Made by a program: the position numbers and the translations under genes
Assembly: GCA_029449245.1 (NCBI GenBank)
Contig: JANATF010000020.1
Span: 248,001-312,000, forward strand
Origin: Mortierella alpina
Lineage: Eukaryota; Mortierellomycota; Mortierellomycetes; Mortierellales; Mortierellaceae
Length of the DNA: 64,000 nucleotides
Direction: 5' to 3'
In this document: positions 24,479 through 37,123 of the stretch, piece after piece
Numbering within the stretch: position 1 is the stretch's first letter
How the letters are laid out: each line of letters begins with the position of its first letter
Notes under the pieces: model-generated
Database searches by the model: none
The model's input: only the letters and a program-made list of their open reading frames with translations
Told to the model about the DNA's origin: nothing

Positions 24479-25512
24479 AAGCGAGAAAAAGTGCCTCACT
24501 TTGCAGTATGGCTGCACCCGTCGTCAACGTTTAGCATGCCAAGCGGCTGTAGCGCAGGATACGCGTCGCAACATCCTAGCACCCCTAGGTGTAGGGCCTG
24601 CGAGTAGAGAGTCTCCACCCGTGGCTTTGTTTGCACTGCCACTTGTGCTGAGTAAGTGCAAGGCATGCCAGGGACGCTCACGCCTGTGCGTTTGAGCTGT
24701 GGCGCTGAACCGGATGCTGCTGATGAACCGCTGAAAGGGGGTGAAGGCAGAAAGATAATTCCTCGGATGTACAGTGTCCGTGAGAGCGTTCACATTTTTC
24801 AGCATCAGCTGCAGAGCATCAAGGGGAAAATTCATTTCACAAACGTTGAGCAAAGGGGTGATTGAGGGCCATTCAAATGTGGCAGTGCACACGCACTACA
24901 TAGCCCAAGAAATAGGCACCTGGCTACCAGCAAGGAGAGACCATGTCACTCATGTCAGGGCGCAGAAATAGCCTCAGAATGTTCCTCTCAGGAACTCCTA
25001 GGACCTGCTCATCCCCGTCATCCGATCGAAGCACAGATCCACTCGTAGGGATAGAAGCGTTGTTCGTCGCCACAGAACCTTATCTTACTGCGTAGCCGGC
25101 TTCATGGTATTTCCTTAAAGGCGTCTGAGAACATGCCCAGTGCACCGTGTTTCGAGCTCAAGGGAGCCACTCAGGGCAGGATGCATCAACGTGGCTCCTT
25201 GGCGCACTACACGTGGGATACTGCGGCCTGTGAACATGCAGAGCGCGTGCCGTCCATCCCCCTGGCCGCCAGTCACGCTGTCATTTTTTTTTGTCGTCCA
25301 GCGGTCTTCTCGTGTGCCCCTTCTTTTTCTCACTCCCTTCCTTACTTTTCACTGTCCGTCCATTGCCTCTACTCTGCTCTCCATCGCCGTCCACTCTCCA
25401 CCTTCCTTGCCTTGGCGTTCTCAGACTCGACCTCGTTCTTCCTTCTGCGCCTGCTCGGTCCTCGCTAGCCTTCGGATTATCAGCCCGCCTCGTCGATTAG
25501 AAAACAGACACT

Positions 25513-26865
25513 ATGCTCATGGAAGCCCAAGCTCAAGAGATTCCCAGCAATGGCAGGAGTAGTGCAACCAAGGAGTCTTCAAAGGAGCTACTGGAGTCCA
25601 CACTGGAAGAGAAACCAAACTCGAAAGATGCATCTTGCGTCCCTCCAGCACATCCGCAGCGCAACTTGCCAGGGACAAAGGACGAGGTACATTACATTGT
25701 TTAAGCATTGCTCAGAATGTTCGTAGCACGGCTCCTCTTCGCTATCTGGTCACTACAACGCCCAGCACTCACATGGACGATGCTTCGCTCTCCTCTTTTC
25801 AACAGAAATTATATCAGTGGCCACAGCGTCCTTTGGAGGCTATAGAGTCTGCATTCGCTCTACGCGAGTACCTCCAGTCTCTCATCCGTCAGGATCCCCA
25901 TAATGTAGATCGACTTATCACATTGCCCCCAGGGCAGGACGACAATTCGTGGCTCTACGAGCACCTCTGGTGAGCAAACGGGACCCATATAATGCATGCT
26001 ATCCTCCTATACTCATGACACTAATGTTACTCTCATTGTCCTCTGTACAGCCAGATATGCCTAGAGCTGAACTATCTCATCGTTCATCTAGAGCCAGAGT
26101 GCACGCCGGAAGGCTGTCCAGAAATGAGGGCTGAGGAGTGGATGTATTACTGTGCTACTCACCGGACTCCACGGGAGGTATGTCGTATGTTCAGCGCTAA
26201 GCTTTATGCCATCGCTGGGAAGGATCCAATATACTGATACTCCTCTTGTCGGCACACAGTGTTGTGCGATAGATTATCTCACACATACCTTGGACGGAGC
26301 ATCAGCGCTCCTCAACAATGTCAAGTTTTTCCCTAGTCGGTAAGTTATATAGTGTTGACAGCCTTATGGATCCTCACACTCCATCAACTATGATTCTAAT
26401 ATGCTATCGTTCTCACCACCTGTCACTAGAATCTGTGTCCCGGAAGGGTCTGTCAAAAACTTTCAGTCTATAGCACGTCGGCTATATCGCATATTCGCAC
26501 ACGCTTATTTTCACCACCGCGACATATTCGACGCCTTCGAGGTAGGCAGCAAAACACATGAGCAAATGGAAAGCATGCAGGGAAGTTGCATTGCTAACAC
26601 CTGTTCAACTGGATGCGTCCGTATGCTACTTAGGCGGAGACATCCCTCTACGAACGCTTCTTGAAGCTGTCGAGGTCAAAAAAGATGATCACCGAAAAGC
26701 TCATTATTATACCAGGCAATAGTGCCGAGGAAGAGTCCCCGTCAATGGGATCACGACAGGTATGTAACGAGCCGTTTCAGCAATGTGTGGTTGCCTCTTG
26801 CATGCGAAATAAAAAGCTAAGCTTCACTCCACTTTTAGATCATGTCCCGCTCGAGAGACACATGA
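25513..26865 (+). CDS. MOB4: MOB4/phocein-like MOB-family protein
   Basis: MOB-family adaptor; the phocein/MOB4 branch is a subunit of STRIPAK phosphatase-kinase complexes acting in polarity, septation and development. Seven exons close in phase: 25513-25686, 25806-25969, 26051-26177, 26260-26339, 26430-26541, 26634-26759, 26839-26865, for 269 aa. After a ~55-residue charged N-terminus the MOB fold is continuous: WPQRPLEAIES, LPPGQDDNSWLYEHL, a Cys pair in PECTPEGCPEM, WMYYCATHRTPRE, IDYLTHTLDGASALLNN, and the HAYFHHRDIFDAFE block whose His residues would complete the Zn site. The spacing and the ATHKTP-like segment fit MOB4 better than Mob1/Mob2. The last exon codes only eight residues. It converges on the CENP-L gene, with stops about 120 bases apart. 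Confidence 0.88.
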
Positions 26866-26984
26866 GGCGGCATCATATACAAATACATATTATTCCCGTT
26901 AAACAAAAAGTGCCGAGTGTTGAGCTGCATTCTCGTCGAGCGTATGAGAGATGCGAAAAGTCATGACAGGCAGAGGTTCCTCGT

Positions 26985-28481
26985 TCATGTCCCGCACCTG
27001 GCAATGGCCTGAATAAATTCCTGTAGTGAGTGCTTGTCTGCTATATCAGGGAATATCTGAGATGTGCATAACAGGGTCAGTGGATTAGCTGGAGCTTTCC
27101 ACAGGGGGATATGGTTTGCTGGATGTTACCACTAACCTTGACTTTCCCCTCTGTCGCTATGAACCACGACGAACAACCAGCCCTGGTGAGCCGGAGCCGC
27201 TCAAAATCGATCTTCATGCTCTCGGAGCAGTGTGCCTCAACTCCCTCGAGAAGACCAGCTGTCACCCCCTCTACGCGACTAGGATAAGTAGGGAATTAGT
27301 TTTCAAGATGCCAAGGCATGCTGGCTCTGAAGTTACTGTACTTGCACGGTAGGCGTCTTACCTCACCAGAAGTTGGCGTGCATCTTCTGGGGATACCGAG
27401 ACGGAAACAGACCTGAGGTCGGTAATGGTCTGTGGGAATGCGTAATGAAGCTCTATAGGCCTTGGCCTTTTATCCTCTACAAGAGATGTCGACACGAGGC
27501 CAAATGAGAATCGCACTACCCAAAATTCGTTTACATATGCCTGGAGAGATGCCCGTAGAGAGAGAGAGAGAGCGAGCGAGCGAACAAAGCCAGCTTCCTT
27601 ACCACGTCCTTGCGCATGATTATACGTCGCTTCCAATGACGAGTTCACTACGTTTCGAAGCTCGTATGTCTGAAGTGAAAGCCGGCAAATCCTGCAGTCA
27701 AATTTTCTCTCCAGCCATTGGATGACAAGTTGTCCGAGCATGGCTGGTGCCTTGAGAAAAACCATGCTGAAGTGCGCGAATCCTAAGGTTGAGGAGAGCA
27801 AGGTGCGATATTAGCGCAAGGCTCCGGTTCGTAACACGACACTCGTCCGCCGTAAAGTCGCTGTAAGAGAACCGTACCGACACTGGCTTGAGCCTTGTTG
27901 TCACGGACTTGGTCCATTAGAGCTGTGCAGAAGTACAGTTGGTCTTTGGCTTTGCCTAGAGAGGATATTCGCAAAGCAGAATATGCGCGTCAGCAAGTCG
28001 TAGCATGTGCCTTATCCGAGACACAGTATGCTTTGGCTATTATACCTTTAGGCCGAAGCGTGATGGTGATCATGATCGAGTGTCTTGTGACGCCAGCGTC
28101 CTGCTTATCGTTGATACCAAGGTCTCCTTCGGCCCCATCCTCCAAGTCCAGCAGCTGAAACTCTATGCTTTTTATGTCTCCTGGAATGTCGGCAGTCTCT
28201 ACGAAGTTCTGTCCTGAGCTGTCGATTTGGCCAGGGAAAACTCGATCGCGCATAATCGTCGCAAAGGTAGCGTCAGTCTGAGCTGCCAGGGCTGAGGTTG
28301 ACAAGTTTTTGGCGTGTGCCGCGATATGTGCAATCAGTTCTCGTTCGTAAATACTGAGGTGAGCCTTGTTGAAGCTGTAGAAGGGTGTGGTCTTGTATAT
28401 ATTCCAAGTCTTGTTGAAAAGCGTCGCTGTTTTCGCGTGTGGCGAGGTGGTCAGAGGGGCACTGCAGTTAGTATGCGCCAT
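26985..28481 (-). CDS. CENP-L / Fta1-like kinetochore protein
   Basis: CENP-L pairs with CENP-N (Fta1/Iml3 with Mis15/Chl4 in yeasts) in the constitutive centromere-associated network. Six exons close in phase: 28481-28046, 27955-27878, 27782-27603, 27515-27362, 27278-27137, 27056-26985, giving 353 aa. Supporting segments are the N-terminal block NKTWNIYKTTPFYSF followed by a Leu/His-rich helix, the central KAPAMLGQLVIQWLERKFDC with the following LSLQTYELRNVV, the PIELHYAFP segment, and the C-terminal strand-helix ending in GKVKIFPDIADKHSL. This order matches what I recall of the CENP-L family. An open frame directly upstream on the same strand (28795-28484, Gln/Thr-rich) could supply an additional N-terminal exon, but I found no good splice. 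The family call is from memory of weakly conserved proteins. Confidence 0.65.
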
Positions 28482-28908
28482 TGTCAAGAGTCGTTCCAAG
28501 CTCCGCGCTGAATCGCCAAGAGATTCTGTGTGTGTACAATACCACTAGAGAGGACCGCTGTCGCTGTGCCATTGTCCGTGTCTTGGCTCTGAGTAGATGC
28601 TCGTTGCTGTTGTTCGAGTCCAGGTCCTAAAACAGACGCTTGGGACGATTCATTTCCTAAAGGTCCAAGGATGTTTTGCAGGATGTTGCGAGCCTTTGGT
28701 CGAGTGAGTGGATTAGAATCCCATGTTCTTTGGTCTGTTGTTGTGTCTGATCCGTCACCGTGATCCTGCGGCCGTCCTGCTGTGTCTGTGGCCATGAGCT
28801 GTGTGGTGCAGGTGGATGGGAAGAGACAGCTTGATGGACGCGAATCTTTACGGGAAGGGTGTCACGCTAACCATTTTTATTTTTTTCAACTCCAAAAATT
28901 CGATTCTA

Positions 28909-29976
<1,068 letters not shown>

Positions 29977-30508
29977 GATGATGATGTTATGAGGTTTGAT
30001 GGGATGAGAATGAAACAAAGAAGCAGCCAAAAAATAGAGGGAGCTGAAAACAAAAAAAATCATGCTTGGTCCTTTCTTTGTGCGCCCCTGCCCCCTCGTG
30101 CCCAAGTGCCCACCCCTACTGCGAACCTATACAGACAACAGTGCTTTGTGTCTGTGTGTGTGTCTGTGTGTGTGTCTCCCATGCCTCTTTGGCTCAAAAG
30201 AAGGCCAGCAACAACGGCGAGGCTGCAGGTGAACAATGCTCACACTCGCTGTACAGCGCTCAGTGCATAGATGCGCCCAAGGTGACTTGAACGTGAAGGT
30301 GCCCTCCCCAAGGTCCTCTCACAGAACGGAGCGGAAGAAGATTGGCGGGGTGGCTTGGAAATACAGATGATTCCAGAACTTGACCCAAAGGTGTGGGAGA
30401 AAAACGACAAAAAGGGCGATCTTCGGAACAATTTCGAACTTCTGTTCTCTTTTTTGATCTTGACCCTGCCCCGTTCTCATCCGTCTTCAAAAAACACATC
30501 AACCAGCC
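29977..30508. promoter_or_regulatory. Divergent RAB6 / HSP60 promoter region with (TG)n tract and HSE-like sites
   Basis: These 532 bases hold both promoters. A TG/CTGTG microsatellite lies at about 30147-30177. Toward HSP60 there is a TTCCAGAA at 30371-30378 (TTCnnGAA core) and a cluster of alternating TTC/GAA units at about 30422-30446. They resemble heat-shock elements, but the spacing in the second cluster is irregular. Heat-shock control of HSP60 is general in fungi; here it is an inference. Confidence 0.4.
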
Positions 30509-32594
30509 ATGCTCTCCTTCACCCGTGCTCTCAAGGCCAAGGCTCCCTTGGCCCGCCAGGCCACCTCGAGCCTGACCATGCCCTCGCGTCTCCACAATGC
30601 CCGTCTCTACTCCTCCCACAAGGAGATCAGCTTTGGCATCGAGGGTCGCGCAAAGCTCCTCAAGGGTGTCGAGGTCCTCGCCAAGGCTGTTGCAGTCACC
30701 CTCGGACCCAAGGGTCGCCATGTGCTTATTGCCCAGCCCTACGGAACTCCCAAGATCACCAAGGTACATTACAGACCGGGTCTTCGTTACAGCGCTTATG
30801 GGCTTTCCAATTGAAAAAGCCTCCACATTCGTTTTTGATCTGCGCAGACCGTTGACTTCGTTTTCTTCTTCTTGGGTCTGCTCTTGTAGGATGGTGTCAC
30901 TGTTGCAAAGTCCATCACCCTCGAGGACCCCTTCGAGAACCTTGGAGCCAAGTAAGCGCTCTTGCCTTGTACTAATCCCGCTGTAGCCGTGGTATCAAGG
31001 TTTCTTTCGCTCATACCAATATCATACTGCCCTTCTCGTGACCTTTAGGTTGATTCAGGATGTTGCCAACAAGACCAACGAGACTGCCGGTGATGGCACT
31101 ACAACTGCCACCATCCTCACCCGCGCCATCTTTGCTGAGGGTGTCAAGAACGTCGCTGCTGGATGCAACCCCATGGATTTGCGCAAGGGAGTCCAGATGG
31201 CCGTTGATGCCGTCGTCGAGTTTTTGCGTGAGAACAAGCGTGAGATCACCACGACCCAGGAGATTGCCCAGGTTGGTACTATTTCTGCCAACGGCGACAA
31301 GGCTATCGGCAACCTTTTGGCCCAGGCCATGGAGAAGGTCGGCAAGGAGGGCGTCATCACCGTCAAGGACGGCAAGACCACAGAGGACGAGCTCGAGATC
31401 ACCGAGGGCATGCGCTTTGACCGTGGCTACATCTCTCCTTACTTTGTCACTGATACCAAGTCTCAGAAGGTCGAGTTCGAGAAGCCTCTTATCCTCTTGT
31501 CCGAGAAGAAGATCTCTATGCTCCAGGACATTCTCCCCGCTCTTGAGGCCGCCGCAACCCAGCGTCGCCCTCTCCTTATTATTGCCGAGGACATTGATGG
31601 CGAGGCTCTTGCTGCCACCATCCTTAACAAGCTCCGCGGTCAGTTGCAGGTCGCTGCTGTCAAGGCCCCCGGATTCGGAGATAACCGCAAGTCGATCTTG
31701 GGAGATCTCGCCACCTTGACCGGAGGCGTTGTGTTCTCTGATGAGCTTGATGTCAAGCTCGAGCGCTTGACCCCCGATCTTTTGGGAACCATTGGTTCGA
31801 TCACCATCACCAAGGAGGACACCATCTTGAACGGTACCGGTGCTGGGTCCAGCGACTCCATTGCACAGCGCTGCGAACAGCTCCGCTCTTTGATCGCCGA
31901 TGCCGGTACCTCCGACTATGAGCGTGAGAAGCTGGAGGAGCGCCTTGCTCGTTTGAGCTCGGGTGTCGCCATCATTCGTGTTGGTGGACAGAGCGAGGTT
32001 GAGGTTGGCGAGAAGAAGGACAGGTAGGATGATGAGTCATTCATTGCATGTGCTCTCTGCTCTGGTTGCTGTCGCAGATCTAATTCGCTAACTCTATATG
32101 AACCATATGACAATGCTAGAATCGTCGATGCTCTGAACGCCACGAAGTGTGCCGTCGATAGCGGAGTCCTCCCCGGTGGTGGCACGGCCCTGCTCAAGTC
32201 CCTCAAGGTCCTCGAGGGGTTGAAGGGCGAGAACTTTGACCAGCAGCTCGGCATCAACATTATTCGCTCTGCCATCCAGGTTCCTTCAAAGACGATCGTT
32301 TCCAACGCTGGAGGTGAGGGTGCTGTCGTGATTGCCAAGATTATTGAGAACGACAACTTCCAGTTCGGATTCAACGCCTCCACGGGTGAATACGGCGATA
32401 TGTACGCTTGCGGTGTTCTTGATCCCTACAAGGTCGTGGTCACTGGTCTGAAGGATGCTGCAGGAGTTGCCAGCTTGTTGAGCACGTCCGAGGCCATGAT
32501 CGTTGATGCCCCTAGCACTGACAAGGGAGGCATGGGCAGCATGGGAGGCATGGGCGGCATGGGCGGCATGGGTGGTATGGGAGGAATGATGTAA
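30509..32594 (+). CDS. HSP60: Mitochondrial chaperonin Hsp60
   Basis: Group I chaperonin of the mitochondrial matrix, folding imported proteins with Hsp10 and ATP. Exons 30509-30763, 30890-30951, 31049-32023, 32120-32594 close in phase to 588 aa. The N-terminus (about 35 residues, Arg/Lys/Ser/Ala, no acids in the first 30) is a matrix presequence. The GroEL signatures are intact: [10 protein letters not shown], the ATP-site DGVTVAKSI and [14 protein letters not shown]-type residues in the apical domain, and [14 protein letters not shown]. The C-terminal tail is the typical Gly-Gly-Met repeat, nine or so Met-rich units ending GGMM. Exon 2 is only 62 bases. PAM16 starts 260 bases downstream on the same strand. 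Confidence 0.97.
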
Positions 32595-32854
32595 AAAGCC
32601 GAAACGGTATTTCTGTATAGCTAGAGTGGCACGCAATAATATATCTATCTCACCTTGGTGCTCTCGATGCAAGTGGCCGGATCTTGTTCTCTGGTTTGCA
32701 TAAGCCACAAATATCAACAATTCCGGTCTGCCTGACAGACAGTTGCGAACCATCGTTCATTCCTTTACAACGACTTTCCTGTTCCCTCCCGCACACGTTC
32801 ACACGAAACTTTTTCCGCTCCCTCCCTTTACGTCTGCATCACTTTACTTTACGC

Positions 32855-33689
32855 AATGGTACATGACTGCCCTCTCCTCCTGCTTAATGTCATTGTTGAC
32901 CTCCGCAACCCTTGTCGCCAGGAGGGTGCTGCATTGATGCCAAGACAAGCTTACTCAACAGAAACACTTTGAATGCATAGGCCCGTGTTATTGCTCAGAT
33001 CCTTGTCATGGGGACTCAGGTTGTCGGCAAGGCGTTCATGGAGGCGTACCGTCAAGCTGCTGCCAGTACGTTCATACTCCTTGCTGTCGATCGGGAAAGC
33101 ATCTCATACATTGGTCCGCCACGGTGAGAGTGATTCTAATCGACTTGCGTACCTACGCAACATTCTCTGTACTTTAGACGCCGCTAAAGGAGGTGGCCAT
33201 CAAGCTGCTAAAAACGGCTCAGGAGGCTCCAAAGCTGCTGCTGCAGATGCTGTCACCCGCAAAACTGGCATGACCATGGATGAAGCCATGAACATCCTCA
33301 ACATCACAAAGGAAGCAGACTTGGCCAAGATTGCCAAGGTGAGTGTCACTGAAAACGAGCGAATGTCAGTCCTGCTTCTGCAGTACGGAGTTGGTTTTCA
33401 GCAACTCATATTGTGTTTGTCCTATTTTTTTTGTTAGAACTACCAACACTTGTTCAAGGTGAACGACAAGACCGTGGGCGGGTCATTTTACTTGCAGTCC
33501 AAGGTCGTTCGGGCAAAGGAGCGTCTGGAAATGGAGTGGGCTGCGCAAGGAAACCCCATGAAGATTGAGCCAGAAGCACCAGCACCAGCAGCGACTAATA
33601 CCGCAGGAGCTACAGATGCAGCGGCAGGCGCAAATCCAACATCCTCCTCATCATCACATTCAACCCCAGGGGATAACAAGCAAGCTTAA
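32855..33689 (+). CDS. PAM16: Pam16/Tim16, J-like subunit of the mitochondrial import motor
   Basis: Pam16 holds Pam18 at the TIM23 channel and restrains its stimulation of mtHsp70. Exons: 32855-32857 (ATG only), 32981-33065, 33178-33338, 33438-33689, for 166 aa. The N-terminal amphipathic/membrane-associated segment reads [19 protein letters not shown] with the AYRQAAAN motif. The degenerate J domain contains [20 protein letters not shown] and [14 protein letters not shown] and, as in all Pam16, lacks the HPD tripeptide. The Ala/Ser/Pro-rich C-terminal tail of about 45 residues is longer than usual. The one-codon first exon is required by the frame, since the acceptor at 32980 is followed directly by the second codon. 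Its functional partner SSC1 is 8 kb downstream. Confidence 0.92.
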
Positions 33690-34339
33690 TGGTTTCATAA
33701 TTTGCGATATAGGGCGGAAGCAAAGGACGAAGACAACTCTAGCATTAAAGCAATATAGACTATATTCCACCACAGTGTGTCCAGGAACAGCATGATGCTC
33801 AGAGTCTTTTGAAGGCTGGTCATGACTTTGGTCATGGCGTCCTGTGATAAGCGGGACAAATGGAGCAATGAAGTTCTCGAGCCCATTTTGAGGACAGTGC
33901 GAAGACGGAGTTGGTAGTTCAATATGATGTGGATCAGGCATGAGCTGGTATTAGTACCGCCTGGACCAAGCACTTATCTTGTGCCCGACGCACCGAAACA
34001 AAAGCATTGAAGGCTCACCCGCTTTTCTAACAAAAATTGTCTGTTACAATCCTCTCTGGATGCTCTTGCGGCAGTTCTTGCATATTCATAGTAAGGAATC
34101 ACCTTCATTCGCTGTTGTTAACTATACTCGTACCCACATGCAATAAGTGACGCTCCTTCAAAAAGTGATGCCACCAGGCGCAATTGGTAGGCATGACGAG
34201 ACCTGAGGGCATTCGAGAAACGTTTATCATGGATTTGAGGAATCACCAAGACACCATGTAAACACCACGACTGAAAAGAAATCATGATTATTGTGAGATG
34301 GCGGGATGATATGGATTTTATGATACAAGATCGACAAGC
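33690..34339. other. Convergent intergenic region PAM16 / EFB1, no gene seen
   Basis: About 650 bases between two convergent stops, containing the two 3' ends. I looked for tRNA-like arms around 34165-34205, where an A-box-like string occurs, but no matching B box or cloverleaf closes. Confidence 0.45.
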
Positions 34340-35453
34340 TTAGATCTTCTGCATGGCAGCCATGTCCATGGACTGGACGAAGTCGCCGTTGTCCAGAATC
34401 TGCTCCTCGAGAACATCGAGGGAGACAAGCTCATCCTCGATGACGCAGTTAATCTGGAGCTTCTTGATACCGTAACCGATAGGGACGAGCTTGGACTGAC
34501 CCCACAGGAGACCAGGCATCTCAATGGCGCGGACAAGCTTCTCGAGCTCGACCATGTCGGTCTCATCATCCCAAGGCTTGACGTCAAGGGTGCACATGGA
34601 CTTGGCAATGGTCTTAGGCTTGTTGGCCTTCTTGGCGGCGTACTCAGCAAGACGCTGCTGCTTGAGCTTCTCAGCCTCCTCATCGACCTCCTCGTCGTCA
34701 GAGCCGAAAAGATCGACATCCTCATCATCCTCCTCAGCGGCGGCAGCGGCGGGGGCAGCGGAACCGGCCCTAGGAAAAATTACGAGATGACAAGTGGGAT
34801 GATGAGCAAAGATTCCAATATAAAGTACTACTTCGATATCCTTTCCTGACCTATTCAACAGACACTTACTTGGCGGCGAGACCCTGAACCTCGGCAATGT
34901 GCTTGTACCAGCGGGCAGCGTGGGGGAAAGCAGCCTCGTTGGGGCCCTCAGTCAAAGCGTTGAAGACCTCAGTGTCCTTGGCGGAGGCCTCGTATCTAGA
35001 GAAGAACAACAGGTTGATGGTTAATTTCGCGCCGAGCAGCCAACAGTATGCATGCATGGGATGCGTGGGAGTGAGGCAGAGCGCGTCCTGTGGCAGATAA
35101 ATTTGCTAGAAGTGCTGAGGGGACTCCCACGGTATGCACGTCCACACGTCCAATGGAACCCGCAGCAGGAAGGTGAGTTGCAAAGAGCACCCCCCCCCCC
35201 CCCCCAGACGCTTTCGAACAGGGTGGCCACTATGTAAAACAGCGAAAGGCGCCTTTCGTTCTGCTTGCCAGCTGGGCTTGGATCCAGAATCATCTCGAGC
35301 GAGTGATCGCTGTGCCTCTTTTTCCTGAATCTGGGCCAAGGTGCAATTCACGCCCCTGTCTATTCCAAATACTTACCCAGCAACGTAGGAGCGAGCCTCG
35401 AAGAGGGAGTTGAGGATGGCGAAGGCCAGGGGGGAAGCGAAAGTGACAGACAT
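34340..35453 (-). CDS. EFB1: Translation elongation factor eEF1B alpha (guanine exchange subunit)
   Basis: Exchange factor reloading eEF1A with GTP. Exons 35453-35377, 34995-34870, 34769-34340 close in phase to 210 aa, a normal length. The N-terminal GST-C-like segment ends in AARWYKHI. The acidic hinge has [20 protein letters not shown], the casein kinase II-type site region typical of this factor. The C-terminal exchange domain carries [29 protein letters not shown] and the final [11 protein letters not shown]. The first intron is long (381 bases) and contains a C16 run. Such an enlarged first intron is common in translation genes of fungi. Confidence 0.96.
35190..35205. repeat. Poly-C tract (16 C) in EFB1 intron 1
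   Basis: A run of 16 cytosines on the plus strand (poly-G on the transcript) inside the 381-base first intron of EFB1. Such runs are error-prone in assemblies. In RNA, the G-run could stack into a G-rich structure. Confidence 0.9.
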
Positions 35454-35772
35454 GGTGGGTGCTTTGTCGATTTGAGGGGGATGGAGTGGAAAAGAAGAAA
35501 AGAGAAGAAAAAAAAGGTGACGAGAAAAATTTCTTATAGCAACAAACACGGCAGAGGGGGGAAAACAAACACATCGGGCACGTACACCGCCAATAGGATG
35601 CGCTTCAGCCTATCACCAGCGAGCATGCTGCCTCGCTGCACCACGTACAAAATACCTCCTATTTCCTTGTCTTCGCTGGACCATTCCACCACGAGTCCGC
35701 CGCTCTTCCCATCACGCAACTCGTTTCTCTCCTAAGACTGCACACCCCCTCTCCAACAGCACAAGAGGAGCC
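35454..35772. promoter_or_regulatory. Divergent intergenic region EFB1 / MMTAG2-like gene
   Basis: These 319 bases separate the two divergent start codons and must hold both promoters. An A/G-rich belt (35490-35530, pyrimidine-rich on the EFB1 strand) precedes EFB1. No other gene is visible. Confidence 0.4.
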
Positions 35773-37123
35773 ATGTTCCATCCAACAAGAGGAGGTGAGA
35801 CAGCCGTCCACACATTGCGTCTGCGGCATCCTTGACTCAACCAGAGTCAAAGATTCCATTCCGACTCAGTCCCGCAGTCTGGGGGCGCGGCAGGCTCGTC
35901 AGCTGTTGCGACAGAATCAACTAATACGCCATTTTCTTCTGGTATGCACAGGTACTCGCGGTGGACAGGATCAGTTCAAATGGGAGGATGTCAAGGAAGA
36001 CAAACACAGGGAAAACTACCTTGGAAACTCACTTCTTGCGCCGGTCGGGCGCTGGCAAAAGGGTCGTGATCTTACCTGGTATGCGAAGGCAGGGACTGAC
36101 AGCCAGGACGCGGAAAGCATCCGAGATAAGAAGAAGGCCGAGATCCAGAGCATCAAGGATGCAGAGGCAGAGGCAATGGCGGAGGCATTGTAGGTGACAC
36201 TGATCAACAAGCTCCTTGACTATAACAAGGGTTTACCATATGCTTACTTTCTATGTGCGCTTTTGTATTATTTCTAGAGGATACAAAGTCAAGAGAAAGA
36301 CCGAGACGAGCGTTACCGAGAATGAACTAAAGTCGGCTATCAGCAAAAGCAGCAGCGGGGCTCAGGATGACATGGATGACAACATAAAGGAGTCTTCTGC
36401 GATTCAAGGCCTTGGCTTCAAGTACATACCCTGAATTATGAAGAAGCATTGCGATGTCATGACACGCCATCATCCGCAACATGAGCTAATCGATGTGTGT
36501 ATGATTTATTCGCTCATAGGAGTCGAACTCCAGGTGCACTGCCTATTCGTCCAGATGGCAACTCATCAACTCCTCGTGCTACTGCTTCCGCTATACCGAG
36601 GGTACCGCTGATTCCACAGAATATTGCACGACAGTCAATGCATGATGTGCACGGAGAGGGACAAGGCAAGGGATCCAGCAGTTCCCGGCCGGATGATCGA
36701 GAAAGCCGACGAAAGCATCACAAAAAAAGTCGCAGCCAAAGCCCGACCCGGAAACACCATAGTGAACGTGAACGGAGTAGAAGCCGCAACAAAGACCGGA
36801 GCCGCGATCGTAGCGAGCGCGAGTCGTCGCGCAAACAGCGCCGCGACCGAAGCAAGGACAGAAATCATAGTCATGAGAGACGCTCCCGGAACAAGGAATC
36901 GAGTTCTGATAAACCGCGTCATGAATCCGAGCGTCCACATCCACCCCACAGGAGCAGAACCGATGCGAATGGTGAGCGCGGCGTGAGGACCACAAGTCCC
37001 AGGCGGGGCAGAAGCCGAAGTAAGAGCCCAAGCCGCGGTAGGAGACGCCAATACAGCAGCAGAAGTCCACGGCGTAGAAGCAACAGTGGCGATCGGTCAA
37101 GGAAGGAGCGCGTTAGGCAATAA
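35773..37123 (+). CDS. MMTAG2-type nuclear protein with Arg/Ser-rich tail
   Basis: Four exons close in phase: 35773-35794, 35952-36189, 36278-36421, 36520-37123, for 335 aa. The N-terminal ~95 residues match the 'kinase phosphorylation protein' family (human MMTAG2/C1orf35): [20 protein letters not shown], the block [27 protein letters not shown] and the ALGYK end. The C-terminal ~200 residues are Arg/Ser/Asp/Lys-rich with many RS, RD and SPR units, as in splicing-associated proteins, so nuclear-speckle or RNA-processing localisation is likely. The molecular function of this family is not established. The 22-base first exon codes MFHPTRG. Confidence 0.85.

Larger units (their letters stand above)
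23721..25512. other. Divergent intergenic region, transcription factor / MOB4
   Basis: About 1.8 kb with no convincing gene. It contains the (TGTC)n tract, a (GA)n tract at about 24450-24478 and a pyrimidine-rich belt at 25300-25400 just upstream of MOB4, probably that gene's transcription start region. The large size suggests extended regulation of the zinc-finger gene. Confidence 0.45.

Noticed and set aside
34165-34205. A-box-like GGCGCAATTGGTAGGC
   Set aside because: No matching T arm within 40-90 bases; no paired acceptor stem.
36510-36540. tRNA B-box-like string (GAGTCGAACTCC)
   Set aside because: Lies at a splice acceptor and in a coding exon of the MMTAG2-like gene; no A box or acceptor stem closes around it.
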